Of a stretch of 64,000 nt of DNA, positions 10,754-21,996 are shown one piece after another. Position 1 is the first letter of the stretch. Every line of letters starts with the position of its first letter. The notes under the pieces are model-generated. The model saw only the letters and a list, made by a program, of their open reading frames with translations. It was not told the origin of the DNA and did not search any database. The position numbers were made by a program, and so were the translations under genes. Origin of the DNA: Mesostigma viride (lineage: Eukaryota; Streptophyta; Mesostigmatophyceae; Mesostigmatales; Mesostigmataceae); the NCBI GenBank assembly GCA_009746045.1, contig RPFO01002194.1:150547-214546 (forward strand), in the 5' to 3' direction.

Positions 10754-11009
10754 GCAGTATACTGCTATAGTAGTGTAGAATAGTAAGGCTTAGCAAACGT
10801 GGCCATGTACACGTACGCCTATGATGGGCCCCACACTGGTCAGATGACGCATTAGCAGTATTTAGCCATTTACATGCCTGCCTATGATGGGACTCCCCAC
10901 GGATGATGCATTAAGCTTTAATATATATTTAACCCAGCTTTGAGACGCCATGCCCTACTAACCAATGTTTGGACATATCATCTTCCATGCACCCTATGTC
11001 CGCACCTTA

Positions 11010-11250
11010 CAGGGGCAGCTCACGTAGGTGGGACAGTGTTCCAACTCCGGTAGGTGGGACAAATTCAGCAAAGCGGGACATGTTCAGGTGTCCCACCTAA
11101 CTGAAATTATGTCCCACCTTGTTGAATTTGGAAAAACATGGTGTCCCACCTACCGGCATTTGTGATACAGGTCTGTCTCACCTACCCGAACTTGAAGCTG
11201 TGTCCCACCTAACTGTATGTTTCTATGTGTCCCACCTTCCTGAATGTAGT
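11010..11250. repeat. Left subterminal GTCCCACC array of the pogo-like element
   Basis: About nine copies of GGTGGGAC or its complement GTCCCACC, spaced 20-35 bp, with intervening TGAA-like bases. First copies point inward, later ones outward. A matching array lies at the right end (16140-16401). Confidence 0.8.
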
Positions 11251-11494
11251 GGCTACGCACATATGGGCTCTATGTGTCATACTCCTACATATGTTATACA
11301 TACATGTCCCTATTACTCCTATGGGGCATGCTACCTATTCTGCACGTTTGCTCATGGCGTAGGGACACTTGATCTGTGTGCAACCGATAATACGCTGGAA
11401 ATTAAATCAATCAAGTGCAAATATGGTAGTTCTTGCAGATTTGTATGACAACATTGTTATTGTTATATGGTGCATGGGGGTGGGGTTAGAACCC

Positions 11495-11785
11495 CCACCC
11501 CCACCCCACTTCACCGCACTTCACCCCACTTCACCCCACTTCACCCCACTTCACCCCACTTCACCCCACTTCACCCCACTTCACACCCCACCCCCACCCC
11601 ACCCCCACCCCCCCCCCCCCACCCCACCCCCACCCCCACCCCCACCCCCACCCCACCCCACCCCACCCCCACCCCACCCCCACCCCCACCCCCACCCCCA
11701 CCCCCACCCCCACCCCACCCCACCCACCCCCACCCCCACCCCACCCCACCCCCACCCCACCCCCACCCCACCCCCACCCCCACCA
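11495..11785. repeat. C-rich microsatellite (CACTTCACCC and CACCCC units)
   Basis: Tandem ACTTCACCCC units (about eight), then a long run of CACCCC/CACCCCC. The open frames across it (His-Pro or Gly-Val repeats) are by-products of composition. Confidence 0.9.
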
Positions 11786-11799
11786 TATAACAACAACAT

Positions 11800-12619
11800 A
11801 ACAACACCACGATAAGAAATGACATCGTGGTGCAGTCGCCACCGCCATCATCAAGGAGACAACCTGCGCAGGCCAGAAATCGGGAGAATTCGGGCAATCA
11901 TGTACAAGACAACAGGCTCCAGGTCAGCCAAGCGCTCGTACGTGCGAAACTTGATGACTGGGTCTGCAATCGCCATAATCCAAGTGATGCACATGTACAA
12001 CCACGTCATAACTCGGAAGCTTTGGATTAGGATCATAAAAGATTGACTCAAACAATTACCGTGCTAGCAAGATGTGGGCAAGAGAATGCATCCATGGTTG
12101 TTGTAATGGTGTAAAAAGGGTGCCAGATTTTCAAGTAAGGAATCATGAATAACCATGCCGCACCTCATGGCCATGCATATACATGGTGGCAAAAAATTTC
12201 ACATCATCCACACGGCCATGTGTGTGCCTGCACGTGTATGGTTGTGAAAATTGACAGCATTTTTATTATGCACACGCCCATGTATGCATGATTGCCTATG
12301 ACGTCCACGCAGGCATTAAAATTCACAAGGCCTCGCATTCGATCGTGCTTGCAAAAAACTGTCCATCAACACAATACGCCTAGCCTGCAGCCTGCATGTA
12401 GTGCATGGTTGCACAAAACAGAACTACATGAACACAATGAATGAATGCGCAAACTTTGTGCCCACACTTGGAATTACCCCAAACTGAACAACGCGGTTAT
12501 AATGCACATGGCCTCACATTTACTCATGCGAAAACCCTTTAAGCATCAGCACAATGGCCATCATGGGAACCCAGCAACGGGATTCGTGATTGGAAGGATT
12601 CTGAATCACGCACCTGTGT
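11800..12619. other. Interior of the pogo-like element without clear gene
   Basis: A minus-strand open frame at 11851-12051 could be an exon, but I see no motif or convincing splice sites. The rest is AT-richer sequence with nothing recognised. Confidence 0.3.
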
Positions 12620-12623
12620 TCAG

Positions 12624-13141
12624 TCATATTTGCAAAGAACCGACATCGGGTTGACCAGAGCTGACGTCCACGGACCACTCTTCGTCACTGGAATTCCCTT
12701 CATTATCCTCAGAACTTGAATTGGGCTCAGAGCTTGAACCAGCTGCGACGTGTAGAAACTGCCCCGGCTGCTTGGTCGGTAAGAAATGCATTTCTGGGTG
12801 CGCACCAGCTTCCAAAACTTCTCCGAATCCCCGGAATCTGAAGACCCCCCGGAATCTGTTCTTGCCAAAACGGCCTCCGCTTCATTCCCTTGCCGGTTGT
12901 GAGTCTCAGAAGCCAAGGATGCAGAAGCTGGTTGTTCTTCCTGGATCACTGTAAGACCTGAAGGCGATGCCTTGGTACTCATGTCCTCATCATTTGTAGA
13001 GGACGCTAGGTCTGGGGTGGAGTTCAACTCATCATCAACATCAACGCTGGGCTGGACCTTCACCGGTGTAGAGGCCCCGGAAGCTGCCTCATAAGCAGCC
13101 TCCGAATCTGCCTCTGAACCATGATGAAGCGCTTTATCCAT
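12624..13141 (-). CDS. Hypothetical acidic Ser/Glu-rich protein inside the pogo-like element
   Basis: From an ATG at 13141 (minus strand) a frame of 173 codons begins MDKALHHGSEADSEAAYEAA and is strongly acidic and disordered-looking. At about 12790 a second frame takes over the same character (SSSEPNSSSEDNEGNSSDEE), which suggests a 1-nt indel or a short unrecognised intron. No known domain is seen. Lying inside the transposon on the opposite strand to the helix-turn-helix gene, it may be an accessory ORF of the element or a captured exon. Confidence 0.35.
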
Positions 13142-13339
13142 CGTTTCAAGAAGAAAAACAAGCTATATGTACCGCTGCTCACGTAGTGTAAGTATTTATG
13201 CAGTTAACGATACTTGATAATAAAGCCACGTCGAATTATATACAATACGTATGTGCGGTGTAGTGAAATATTGGTCTTGGTAGTGATATGTGACCACTTG
13301 TGTGACCACAGTACACCGCCTCACGGGTACGTGGGCTGT

Positions 13340-13800
13340 TCCCACACCACGTGGAAGTGGGACGTTTGCGTACTACGTAGCCGTGAAAGTGGGACGGTTC
13401 GCGTACCACTTAGCCGTGAAAGTGGGACGGTTCGCGTACCACGTAGCCGTGGAAGTGGGCTGTATGCGCCTGTGGGACGGTCTCAACCACAATCTGAGTA
13501 CGTGGAACAGGTGCCCCACCTTGCCGCGTAGGTGGGACAGTCCCATCCAAAATCCGAGTACGTGGAACATGTGGCCCACCTTGCTGCGTATGTGGAACAG
13601 TCCCATCCAAAATCTGAGTACGAGGAACAGGTGCCCCACCTTGCTGCGTAGGTGGAACAGTCCCATCCAAAATCTGAGTACGTGGAACAGGTGCCCCACC
13701 TTGCTGCGTTGAGTTGCTGCGTTGGTGGGACTGGCTCTTCCAAAATCTGAGTACGTGGAACAGGTGGCCCACCTTGCTGCGTTGGTCGGTGGGCTGTCGC
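13340..13800. repeat. Minisatellite with about 60-70 bp period
   Basis: Repeated units contain TGAGTACGTGGAACAGGTGCCCCACCTTGCTGCGTAGGTGG-like blocks (given in parts: TGAGTACGTGGAACAG, then CCCACCTTGCTGCG). There are about five copies from 13495, preceded by GTGGGACGGTTCGCG copies. It contains the same CCCACC core as the subterminal arrays of the surrounding transposon. Confidence 0.8.
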
Positions 13801-14126
13801 ATCCACAAAACGTACATCAGTACACGTGGCACTGTAGGCGCCCCACCTTATGAATTCCCCTTCTGCCGGCGTAATTAACATGGTATATACTGTAAGGAGG
13901 TGAGAGAGGCACACGCTGGCTACGTACAGTACGTTGGCACGTGACTTTTGTTAGAGAGTGCTAGTCAGCTGCATCAGTTAATGATCAATTAACTAATTAT
14001 TGAACACGTGACTGCATCCGTGGTCTGAGGTCTCTAACTATATACGGTGAGCCGCTATGGCGAGCGGCTCAGGCGAGCCGGAGTGCAGTCCATATCATCC
14101 GCAGGGCCAGCTGTCGGCGGCTCGGT

Positions 14127-15902
14127 GATGCCCCCGCAGGTCTGGACCTGCAAGCTTTCTTGTGCCGCATGTCACCGAGGACGAGGGAAAAGCAACTACG
14201 ACAGGCAGGGCTAACCACGGCATCAGAAGCGGGGCTGGTAAACTCCGACAAACCAGCTGACAAGGGCGAAAAAGTAAGCCGTGCGCCGCGAGATGAAATT
14301 ACGTTCAGGGATATGCGCACCAAGCGGAAGATTCTGGACGCCTTTCACGAGAGCGGATTGTCGCAGCGCCAATTCTGCAAAACTAGCGACCCCCCATCCC
14401 GATTTCAACCTTCAACCGCATGCTCACAGAGGAGGCGGCCATCAAGGCTGCAGCAGACAACCCCAAGCTAGCGGGGAAGAAGTGCCCAAGTCGTGTCAGA
14501 AACCCGACTACGGCCAAGTTTCCCTTGGTGGAGAAAGAGGTGGCCACTGAGATTCGCGAGTATCGGAGCAAGGGGTACATGGTCAACCGCGCGCTTGTGC
14601 GCGTAAGTTTATTTCCATCATAATTGTCGGTATTTTTCCTGCTGCATTTTGTACATGTCGCACTAGTTTGCTGAGTTTCGATTGTTTCATGAGTATGCAT
14701 GCAGCCCGGCCCCGTGAGAATTTGACGTGGAAGAGCTCGAGCCGAAAGTATGTAATGGTCTTCTTCGTTGCATGCAGCCAAATGATGCAGCGTAACCACC
14801 CAGCAACGGGTGATCATGAATTATGTAAGGGTTGGAAACTAGCAGTCTTGCTCATTTCTTGGCGATATATCCCAGCTGCCCCCCCTTTATTTGAAAGATA
14901 TTGCTCATGATGCAAGAAGGCTGGAGCAGTGAAGGCAACCTGGGACAAGGCCGGATGTGAGGCAGCTGACGTGGTGGGAAGGGGGGGGGCAGCCGACCAG
15001 GTGGGGGCAGCAGGGGTCGGCAACCCAGCGGCGGGAGCACCACCACCAACGGATCAGGCCACCCGCCCAGCCAAGAAAAAGTCCAAGCCTTCTCTCCCTC
15101 CTCTCGAGCTTCCGCCACAGCGCACTGTGGCAAAGCATGCCGAGGTGCTGACAACGGCGGACTGGGCCAAATACCAGGTTTTCACCTTGTATGGTGACGG
15201 CCTGACGTACTACGGAAACCCTGACCCACAGGACCCGTATGCAAAGAAGTATGACAACCACTGGCGCATGGTGGTCAAGTAAGTATCGTTGCATGGGTTG
15301 GCTCCAAGATATACTGGACCATTTATGTGACAAGAATGTACACTCTGTATGTAACTCTGCAAACCCATGCCATGTGTGACTAGGTAGCATGCAGTACATA
15401 TGTCTACCGCACACATGCGACAGGTCACGCCGGCATGATCAAATGGGCCAACATATCAGTAGGCGTATGAGCACACACACATCACACATCACACATCACA
15501 CATCACCCATCACACATCGCACATCACACATCACCCATCACACATCACGCGTACATCACACGTACATATGCACTGTCACACGCACATGCACCACAACACA
15601 GGGACGCACCCCCCACACCCCCACACCCCCACACCCCCACCCCACCCCAACCCCCACCCCCACCACCACCATGTACCGCCGCCGCCGCCGCCACCACCAC
15701 CACCACAACAACAACCACCAACAACAACAACAACATTGTACTTCGCATTTGTAATGCATTATTATGGTGTGTGGTTGTGTGTCTTGGCACGTTTCTTATG
15801 TGCAGGTACCCTAAACAGCATGAGCAGAAGCGCACGGAAAGGGTGAAGCAAACGTTTGTGATCGCTGACTACGGAGTCGCATGGTGCCTTGTTGCGATGT
15901 AG
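14127..15902 (+). CDS. Spliced gene with CENP-B/pogo-type helix-turn-helix, DDE domain not found
   Basis: Exon 1 ends at 14602 before GTAAGT and encodes a two-part DNA-binding region: TKRKILDAFHESGLSQRQFC, then STFNRMLTEEAA, and KFPLVEKEVATEIREYRSKG followed by NRALVR, the pattern of CENP-B/Tigger/pogo transposases. A one-base difference in the C-run at about 14390 breaks the frame. A later exon (about 14930-15278) is Pro/Lys-rich and ends with the NHWRMVV segment before GTAAGT. It joins in phase to 15806-15902, which ends at TAG. The exon 1 start and the intron after 14602 are unresolved. No DDE catalytic domain is visible, so the product would bind DNA but not cut it. Confidence 0.5.
15470..15740. 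repeat. Compound microsatellite (ACACATC, CCCCCACA, CCG, CCA, CAA)
   Basis: Five adjoining simple repeats lie within the last intron of the helix-turn-helix gene. No separate function is indicated. Confidence 0.9.
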
Positions 15903-16139
15903 ACTTTTCCCTGTGGGCCCAACTGCCCTTCATGTTTTTAATATCTGGCCATCATGTTGTAAACGGAGGTATTAGGGTTGCGTCATTAATAATCGCACCC
16001 GCCTGCCGTATTTCTGGCACACCTTGAATAGGCTAGGTAGGGCTTGCCGTGACCTTTCCGGCACAGTTTATATAGCACTGAAACGAGTGCAGACAGTATA
16101 GCTGAAACTAGCTCATTATAGGTGTTACACATCCATGCC

Positions 16140-16401
16140 ACACAACTCGGTGGGACATGTCCCACCAACCTGTGTTTTGTATGTGTATGAACATGTGTCC
16201 CACCTACATGTAATTGAAAATTTGCCTGTCCCACCGACCTGAATTTTGAACATGTAACTGTCCCACCACACTGAATTTTGAAAGCTACCCTGTCCCACTT
16301 ACATGAATACCTGAAACATGGCTGTTCCACGTACCTGAACCTGGTGTCTCTCCTAGGTGAAAAGTGTCCCACTCGCGTCCCACCTACGTGAGCTGCCCCT
16401 G
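16140..16401. repeat. Right subterminal GTCCCACC array of the pogo-like element
   Basis: About eight GTCCCACC/GTCCCAC motifs with TGAATTTTGAA-like spacers, ending in the terminal inverted repeat. It mirrors the left array. Confidence 0.8.
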
Positions 16402-16654
16402 TAGTTAGCTGCTGGATTACATAAATACATAGTCACTGGTGCAGGTGCACTTTGTGCACCCAGAGCACGTGTAGTTTACACCCTACCCTCGCAGGAAGTA
16501 GCCCAGAAGTCCTGTATATTGAAAGCCATAGGCCCCTTCTCAGGGATGTGTGCTACATCTACTCCCAACGGAGATATGTTCCAATTTAATTTCCAATTTA
16601 AGTTAAATTTTAATTTAACTTAATAGTATAACTAGGCTGAGCTGACGTGGACCG

Positions 16655-16757
16655 CGCCCACCATGTGTCTGTACATCCCTCCATCCATCGGGGTTAATGC
16701 TCCGTGACTCCCCAACGGGAGCACAAGGTTAATTGATTAATTAATTAATCTGTCTAG
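16655..16757 (+). mobile_element. Short 3' end of a family 2 LINE
   Basis: It matches 31570-31655: ATCCATCGGGGTTAATGCTC, the hairpin CTCCGTGACTCCCCAACGGGAG, then a TTAATTGATTAATTAATTAA tail. It is a heavily 5'-truncated insertion with no ORF. Confidence 0.7.
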
Positions 16758-17074
16758 GTATCTTGAGGAGACAACCAGATATGCCTTAACAGATGGGGTC
16801 CACACCAGATGATGTACCAGCCACCGGTCTTTGCCCATGCAGAGAGGCACTCTCTTATCAGCTTATTAGTCTCGTGTCCCTGTTGGGGGACCATGTACGG
16901 AGCACCGAATCCCCCAATTTAAGATATATTGGATGTCTCCCCGAGACGTCAATATGTACATTATAGATGTCCACAGCTAGTCTAAAATATGGGCCTCAAG
17001 TGAGCCCTTGAGCTAGTGTTGCGCGCAAACTATGCCTACTATGCATTATATATTTCCTAGGAGTCCCACATGGG
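16758..17074. other. No gene seen
   Basis: Short degenerate repeat-derived sequence (an AGAGAG...CTCTC block like the family H 3' region). Nothing else is recognised. Confidence 0.3.
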
Positions 17075-17431
17075 GGGTGCATGGTAGTCTTTGACAATGT
17101 CCGCTTACCCCACGAGCTGGCAAGGCGGAGGGCCTCCAGCTTCACGAGCTCACCAATGAGGCCCATGCGGGCAAGGATTTCGTCTGTCCGACTGGCGGGC
17201 AAACGCATGTGCAAGCTTCTCGGAGTTCTCACCTTCCACCAGGTCGAAGTGCTTGATGTTTAGATGCGCTTGTCGAGCCTTGGCCTCCCGTCGCGGATGG
17301 GAGGTCGAGCGTCTGTTGCTTGAGCTGCATGTGCTGCGATGGCGGAGGTCCACTCAGGTGGTGGTGGTGTGGTTCAGCAGTATGGCGGGCGGCCGGCCCA
17401 GGTCTGAGGGGGAGGAGCATCGCCCTGCATG
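17075..17431 (-). pseudogene. Inverted fragment of family H ORF1
   Basis: On the minus strand it reads like the middle of ORF1: a QLKQQTLDLP-like stretch, then KHFDLVEGENSEK, then ILARMGLIGELVKLEALRL, with frame changes. It directly abuts LINE copy A in head-to-head orientation. Its closest relative here is 10140-10450, not the ORF1 of the LINE it abuts. Confidence 0.7.
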
Positions 17432-19998
17432 CTGGATTCCCCTCGCACTTTCGTAAGCACATGGCACCACCTCATTTGCGCACACTGCAGTTGCTTGAGA
17501 AATCTGACGAAGCTCTGGAGGACTTCCCTGAAAAACGCGCCCACAAGCGCGCGGCAGAGGACCGAGTTCGTCGACGCGCTGGACATCCCGGCCAGCCACG
17601 CCCAGCTGTTCGCTGCCGCGGCCCGGCATCGGCCCTTCGGCACCTCGCTGCCAGGCAAGCTGCCCGCAGCCGGGGCCCTGCTGCCCCCCCGCCGCCCGCC
17701 CCGCCGTTCACCAGCCTGCACCGGCTCCCCGTTGTCATCCAGGCCCGGCAAGCCCTGCGCGACAACTGCGACCCCGCCCGCTACGCCCGCCTCAAAGCCT
17801 ACTACCACTCGGCCATCCGGCAGGCGACCAAGGAGCAGGAGGACCTCCATGTCCGCGAGTACTTCGCCCACCTCAACGACAAGCACGGCAAGTACGCCTG
17901 GACCCGCCTGCGTCACGCCCAACGCCCTGCCGGCGGCGCGCAGCCGGCGCCGCGGACGCTCTCTGGCTCACCGCAGCAGCAGCTTGACCAGTGGTATTCC
18001 TCCCAGTCCCGGCTGCTCGGCGCCCCCCCGCCGCCTCCGCCGCTTGGCCCTCTGGCGGCCGCACGCCTGGCAGTGGCGCCTGCGGACGTCCCTGCGCCGC
18101 CCACGCCGCCCGCCACTGAGCAGGACTACACGTATCCGGCCCTGACGGAACCCCTGGCCGACCCCAACGAGCTACCGCCGTTCACCGAGCTCGAGCTGAG
18201 CACCGCCGCCAAGCAAGTACTCCGCTTCTACGCCGCCGTTGGACCTGACCAGCTCCCCGCCCCGGTGATCACGGGGTTCCTGCTTGACGTCTGCAACCGG
18301 ATCCTGCTTGCCGACGCGCCGCCGATTCCTGAGTGGCAGCACAGCTACCGTATTATGCTGTACAAAAACAAAGGTTCCCCTGACGACCCCGCCAACTACC
18401 GAGGAGTCTGCATCCAGAGCGCCGCACTCAAGTTGTTCATGCGCATGATCCTCAACCGCCTTCGTTCTGCTCTCGACTGTCACCTAGGAGAAAGTCAAAT
18501 GGGCTTCCGTCCTGGGCGCAACACCGTCATGGCCATCTTCGTCGCGCGTCGCCTCTTCGAGGAAATCGCTCTCCTGCAACCTGGTGACTGTTTCCCGCCA
18601 TCCTGATCGTCGTCGACTTCATCAAGGCTTTTGATTCTGTCCTCCGGGACGCTCTATGGGCTGTCCTTGCTCGCGCTCGCGTCCCCACTCCCCTGATTAC
18701 CGTCATCCGCATGCTGTATGAGGGGTCGACCACTTCGGTGCGCACTCAACACGGCTTTACCCCCCCATGCCCACTGCAGACCGGCGTCTTGCAGGGTTGC
18801 GTCCTGTCGCCGTACCTGTTTATTATTGTAGTGGATTATGTTACATATGCGCCAGGCATGTGCTCGCTTTGCTAGCATGGCAGCTGGCCGTGCCCCTGGC
18901 CTAGCGGTCACGAAGGAGCTTGGAGAAGGGGGGCCGACTAACAAGCAGAATTTACTAGCTGACCTCATTTATGCCGACGACATCACGCTCATCGAGAAGC
19001 CGGAGTCTGCCCAACTTTGGCTGGACTGCCTGGCGCTCAAGGCTCGGGCGGTTGGTCTAGAAATCAGCCCCAAAACGGAGGCCCTGGCCCTCGGCATGGA
19101 AGGGCCCCCACCCACACTCCGCCTCTTAGACAATGCCGAGGTCAACTACCCTCCTTCAGGCCGCTTCAAGCTGCTCGGCAGTTGGCTTCCCGACTGCAAG
19201 GACGACATGACGACACGGATCGGCATGGCGTGGGCGCAACTCCATGACCAGTGACCGCCGCTGGTGGAGCAACCCCGCCCTACCCCGGATCGTCAAGCGT
19301 GACCTCTTCAAGGTCGTCATTCTGACGATCCTGACCTACAGTACGGCGCCGAGACCTGGACACTGACGCAGGAGCCGGAGCAACGACTCGACGGCACCGT
19401 CACCAAGATGCTGCGCAAGGCCCTTACAGTAACATCCCCTTTGGTTTGCACATTAGTAATGAGCACTTGTACGCTGATTTGCCCTATGTTTCCCACATTA
19501 TTAGGCACAGGCGCCTGGGCCTAGCCGGGCACCTGGCCCGCACAGATCAGGTAGACACATCAGATAGACTAGCTGGCACCAAGCCCGCCCAGCCTGGGCG
19601 ATATGTCCTCACCTGGCGTGCCCCAGGCCGCGCGCGGCAGGGCCGCCAGTGACCCGTGGACTTTTCGTGATAGACTCGGCATGGACATGTGCTACACACA
19701 CTAGACATGACGGGCTCACACCCGGGCAGCCTCGCTCCTGGTTTGTCTGTAATATGGAGGCAGATGGTACGCAAGGATAGATGGCAAGTAGTGATGAAGG
19801 AGACCACCCCCAAGTCTGTGGGGGCTCCGCGTGTGACTGCGTATGGCATTAATTCATAGCGATTCGGGCCGCGGTGCCCACAACCCTGTAACTATAGGAC
19901 CTAGATAGCTTACACCATCCATTCCATCCCATGTTCCCCTCCCACTGAGGGCTTACATATGCTCACGTGACGCAGTCACGTGTCTATTAATTAATTAA
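17432..19998 (+). mobile_element. Family 1 LINE, copy A (5'-truncated)
   Basis: It carries the end of the endonuclease region, the RT, the C-terminal region and the 3' untranslated end. It finishes with the hairpin CACGTGAC-GCA-GTCACGTG (19964-19982), TCT and an ATTAATTAAT tail. Compared with copies B and C it differs mainly by 2-5 bp insertions rather than substitutions. No TSD was found. Confidence 0.85.
17461..19652 (+). pseudogene. LINE ORF2 reverse transcriptase, copy A, frameshifted
   Basis: RT motifs are clear: GPDQLPAPVI (18240), SYRIMLYKNKGSPDDPANYRG (two pieces, 18340-18410), SQMGFRPGRNTVMA (18490), VVDFIKAFDSVLRDAL (18610), TGVLQGCVLSPYLF (18780), YADDITLIEK (18970), LEISPKTEALALG (19060). 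The C-terminal part follows with WTLTQEPEQRLDG, SNEHLYAD and GHLARTDQVD. Frame breaks include GACCGA at 17560, TACATA at 18842, a 4-nt insertion at about 19251 and TACAGTA at 19337 and 19425. Relative to copies B and C, the 15 bases after GTGAT at about 18268 (AAGCTGACGGCGCT region) are missing. It cannot make a full protein. Confidence 0.9.
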
Positions 19999-20049
19999 TG
20001 AGGGCTCACAGGCAGTAGTGTGGACTGCGGAAGGCACCACCCCACGGAG

Positions 20050-20294
20050 CTATTAATTAATTAATTAATAGACACGTGACTGCGTGCCACGGAGCTATGT
20101 TCTTAATTACTAATTAATGTGCAAACCAAAGGGGATGTTAAGAGCCTTGCGCAGCATCTTGGTGACGTTGCCGTCGAGTCGTTGCTCCAGCTCCTGCGTC
20201 AGTGTCCAGGTCTCGGCGCCGTACTGTAGGTCAGAATCGTCAGAATGACGACCTTGAAGAGGTCACGCTTGAGGATCCGGGGTAGGGCGGGGTT
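20050..20294 (-). mobile_element. Inverted fragment of a family 1 LINE (fragment D)
   Basis: The minus strand matches the region after the RT (DLFKVVILTIL...GAETWTLTQE...LNIPFGLH) with some joined 3' end sequence (TTAATTAATAGACACGTGACTGCG at about 20060). Copy B was inserted into it: the 11-bp AGGGCGGGGTT at 20284-20294 recurs at 26605-26615, after which the fragment continues (GCTCCACC). It shares the TACAGTA insertion of copy A (complement at 20222-20228). Confidence 0.8.
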
Positions 20295-20509
20295 ATAAGG
20301 AAAACGATCAGAAAATGCGGTGACGGAATGCAATATTCGAGAATGCTCATAAATTTTGACTCTGGCCATGAAATTTCATCGGGTTGGTTGCATTAGACTT
20401 GTCTTTTGAAGACGAACACGCTGATATTATTTTCTGCAGCTATCGCTCAATATTTCCGGAGATACCGGCACCGCCCTGCCCAGCAAATATCGCTGTTTTT
20501 CAGCTCGAC

Positions 20510-21996
20510 ATGGCGGAATACGACTCATCCCAGCAATCACAAGCGTCCGCGGCCCTGCACCAACTCGCTGATGAAGCCATGGCGTCATTGGAAAAGTCCC
20601 CTTGCACGCTATGCCGGACGCCACTGTCAGCATCCAGCCGCTCCACAGTCCACCGCTCCGCCGAACAGCGACCCTGCCATGGATACCCGCGAGGAGACCT
20701 TTTCTGCCGAGGAAGCTGCCGCGTTTTTACCTGGCAAATGGCCAGGCCTTAACGCCATCATGCGCTTGTCCCGAGCTGCCGCCCTCACCATCCTGCACCT
20801 GGCTGCCGAGAAAAAGTGCGAGATCCGGGACTGCAACCAACAGGTTACCCACCTGTCGGACTTTCTCCACGACAACCCCGACGACACCGACCTCTGCCTC
20901 GCAGTCTGGTGGACGTGCTCCCGTCATTCCGACAGCGCCCTTGAGCGCTTTGTCATGGCCTCTCTGGACCTGGGAGCCGACCCCACTGTTGCTGCGGCCA
21001 TCGACATCACCGCCAAGCAAGTCGCCAATACGTGCTTCGATCGCCTCCCCTCCCTCCTCAACGCTGCCCTCAACCCTGTCCACAACCACCTCGCCACCCA
21101 CCACGCCCATTCCTCACACGCCGCGACACCTCCATCCACTCCGCCATCACCCACATTGCAGCCGGACTGCAGCAGCAGCAGCAGCTCCTCCACCAGCTGC
21201 TCCAGCAACAACTTGCCGCCTCCATAGTACAGTAACTCCTGCCAAGACCACCTATGCCGCCACGCTTCAGAACCCTACGGAGCTCATCAACGAAATCAAA
21301 ACAGCCGTCAAGGCCAGCACACGGGATGCTATGCACGAACCCATTCGCTCATGCAGTCTTGTGGTACGTGGCGTCCCCTCGAACGCCAACGATGCACGCC
21401 TGGGCACCTACCTCCGGGGCGACCCCTTCCTGGGGAAGCTCGGCGTGGCCCAAAACATCGTAATTAAAACGGCATGCCGGCTCAGCGGCCCCACCGCCCC
21501 TGTCTTGGTGGAATTCCACCGCAAGGAGGACAAACTGCAGGTGCAGAAGGCCCGCCGGAACCTCCACGATACCCAACTGAGCATAGACAATTACTACAGC
21601 CCGGAGCAGCTTGAGGCCTGGGCTGCCGCCCTGAACCGGCCGGAGGTCCACGAGGCTCGGGCAGCCAAGCAGGCCAACCCGCAACTACGGTGCAGCATCT
21701 ATGCCCGCCTCTTTATTGGCGTCTTCATCGTCCGCATGAACGGCCAGGACCTTCCTCCAATGACGGCGACCCCCATGGATACCGCCGTGCCAGCGCCCCA
21801 GCCCCCTGCTCGGCCCCCGCCGTCACCGCCATCGCCACTGGCATCGACGGTCACCTGCTCCCCAGCACGTGTGGGGATCTGCCGGGGCAACTTCAGCTCA
21901 GGTATGGTTGCCAGGCTTGGCCGTCCCCCTAATAAATTCGTTCGCTTTGCACCTGAACTGGAGCCCTCGCTGCGAACCCTTCTCTCCTATCAATGA
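20510..21996 (+). pseudogene. Family 1 LINE ORF1 protein, frameshifted
   Basis: The likely start is ATG 20510 (MAEYDSSQQSQASAAL). The frame then changes near 20680 to MDTREETFSAEEAAAFLPG and again near 21200. The third part contains an RRM-like fold signature (SLVVRGVPSN, then APVLVEFHRKEDKLQVQKAR and LSIDNYYSPEQLEAW) typical of L1-type ORF1 RNA-binding proteins. It ends with TGA 21994-21996, overlapping an ATG at 21993. It is a different ORF1 lineage from that of family H. Confidence 0.75.

Larger units (their letters stand above)
11010..16401 (+). mobile_element. pogo/Tc1-like DNA transposon, 5.4 kb, TA target duplication
   Basis: The two ends are perfect inverted repeats of 25 bp starting CAGGGGCAGCTC, at 11010-11034 and 16377-16401, each flanked by TA (11008-11009, 16402-16403). 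Removing the element joins the 3' untranslated region of a family H retroelement without loss. Both subterminal regions hold arrays of GTCCCACCTA-like motifs, likely transposase-binding sites. Inside is a spliced gene whose first part is a CENP-B/pogo-type helix-turn-helix (14300-14602). CAG termini, TA duplication and this DNA-binding domain together point to the pogo branch of Tc1/mariner. A DDE catalytic domain was not found, so this copy is probably non-autonomous by internal deletion. Confidence 0.75.
9240..16640 (+). mobile_element. Family H ORF1-only retroelement, copy 2, with a DNA transposon inside
   Basis: It starts with the hairpin CGTCTTTCTAAGACG (9240-9254), the same 5' end as the complete element at 50552. 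It runs through a decayed ORF1 and the 3' untranslated region to 11007, is interrupted by the pogo-like transposon 11010-16401, and resumes at 16404. It then ends with the GGTGCAGGTGCAC block, the CTCCCAACGGAG hairpin and an AATTTAATTT-type tail near 16630. I could not identify a clear TSD. It shows that family H is older than the DNA transposon at this site. Confidence 0.75.

Noticed and set aside
11467-11897. His-Pro and Gly-Val-rich frames
   Set aside because: Composition artefact of the CACCCC repeat.
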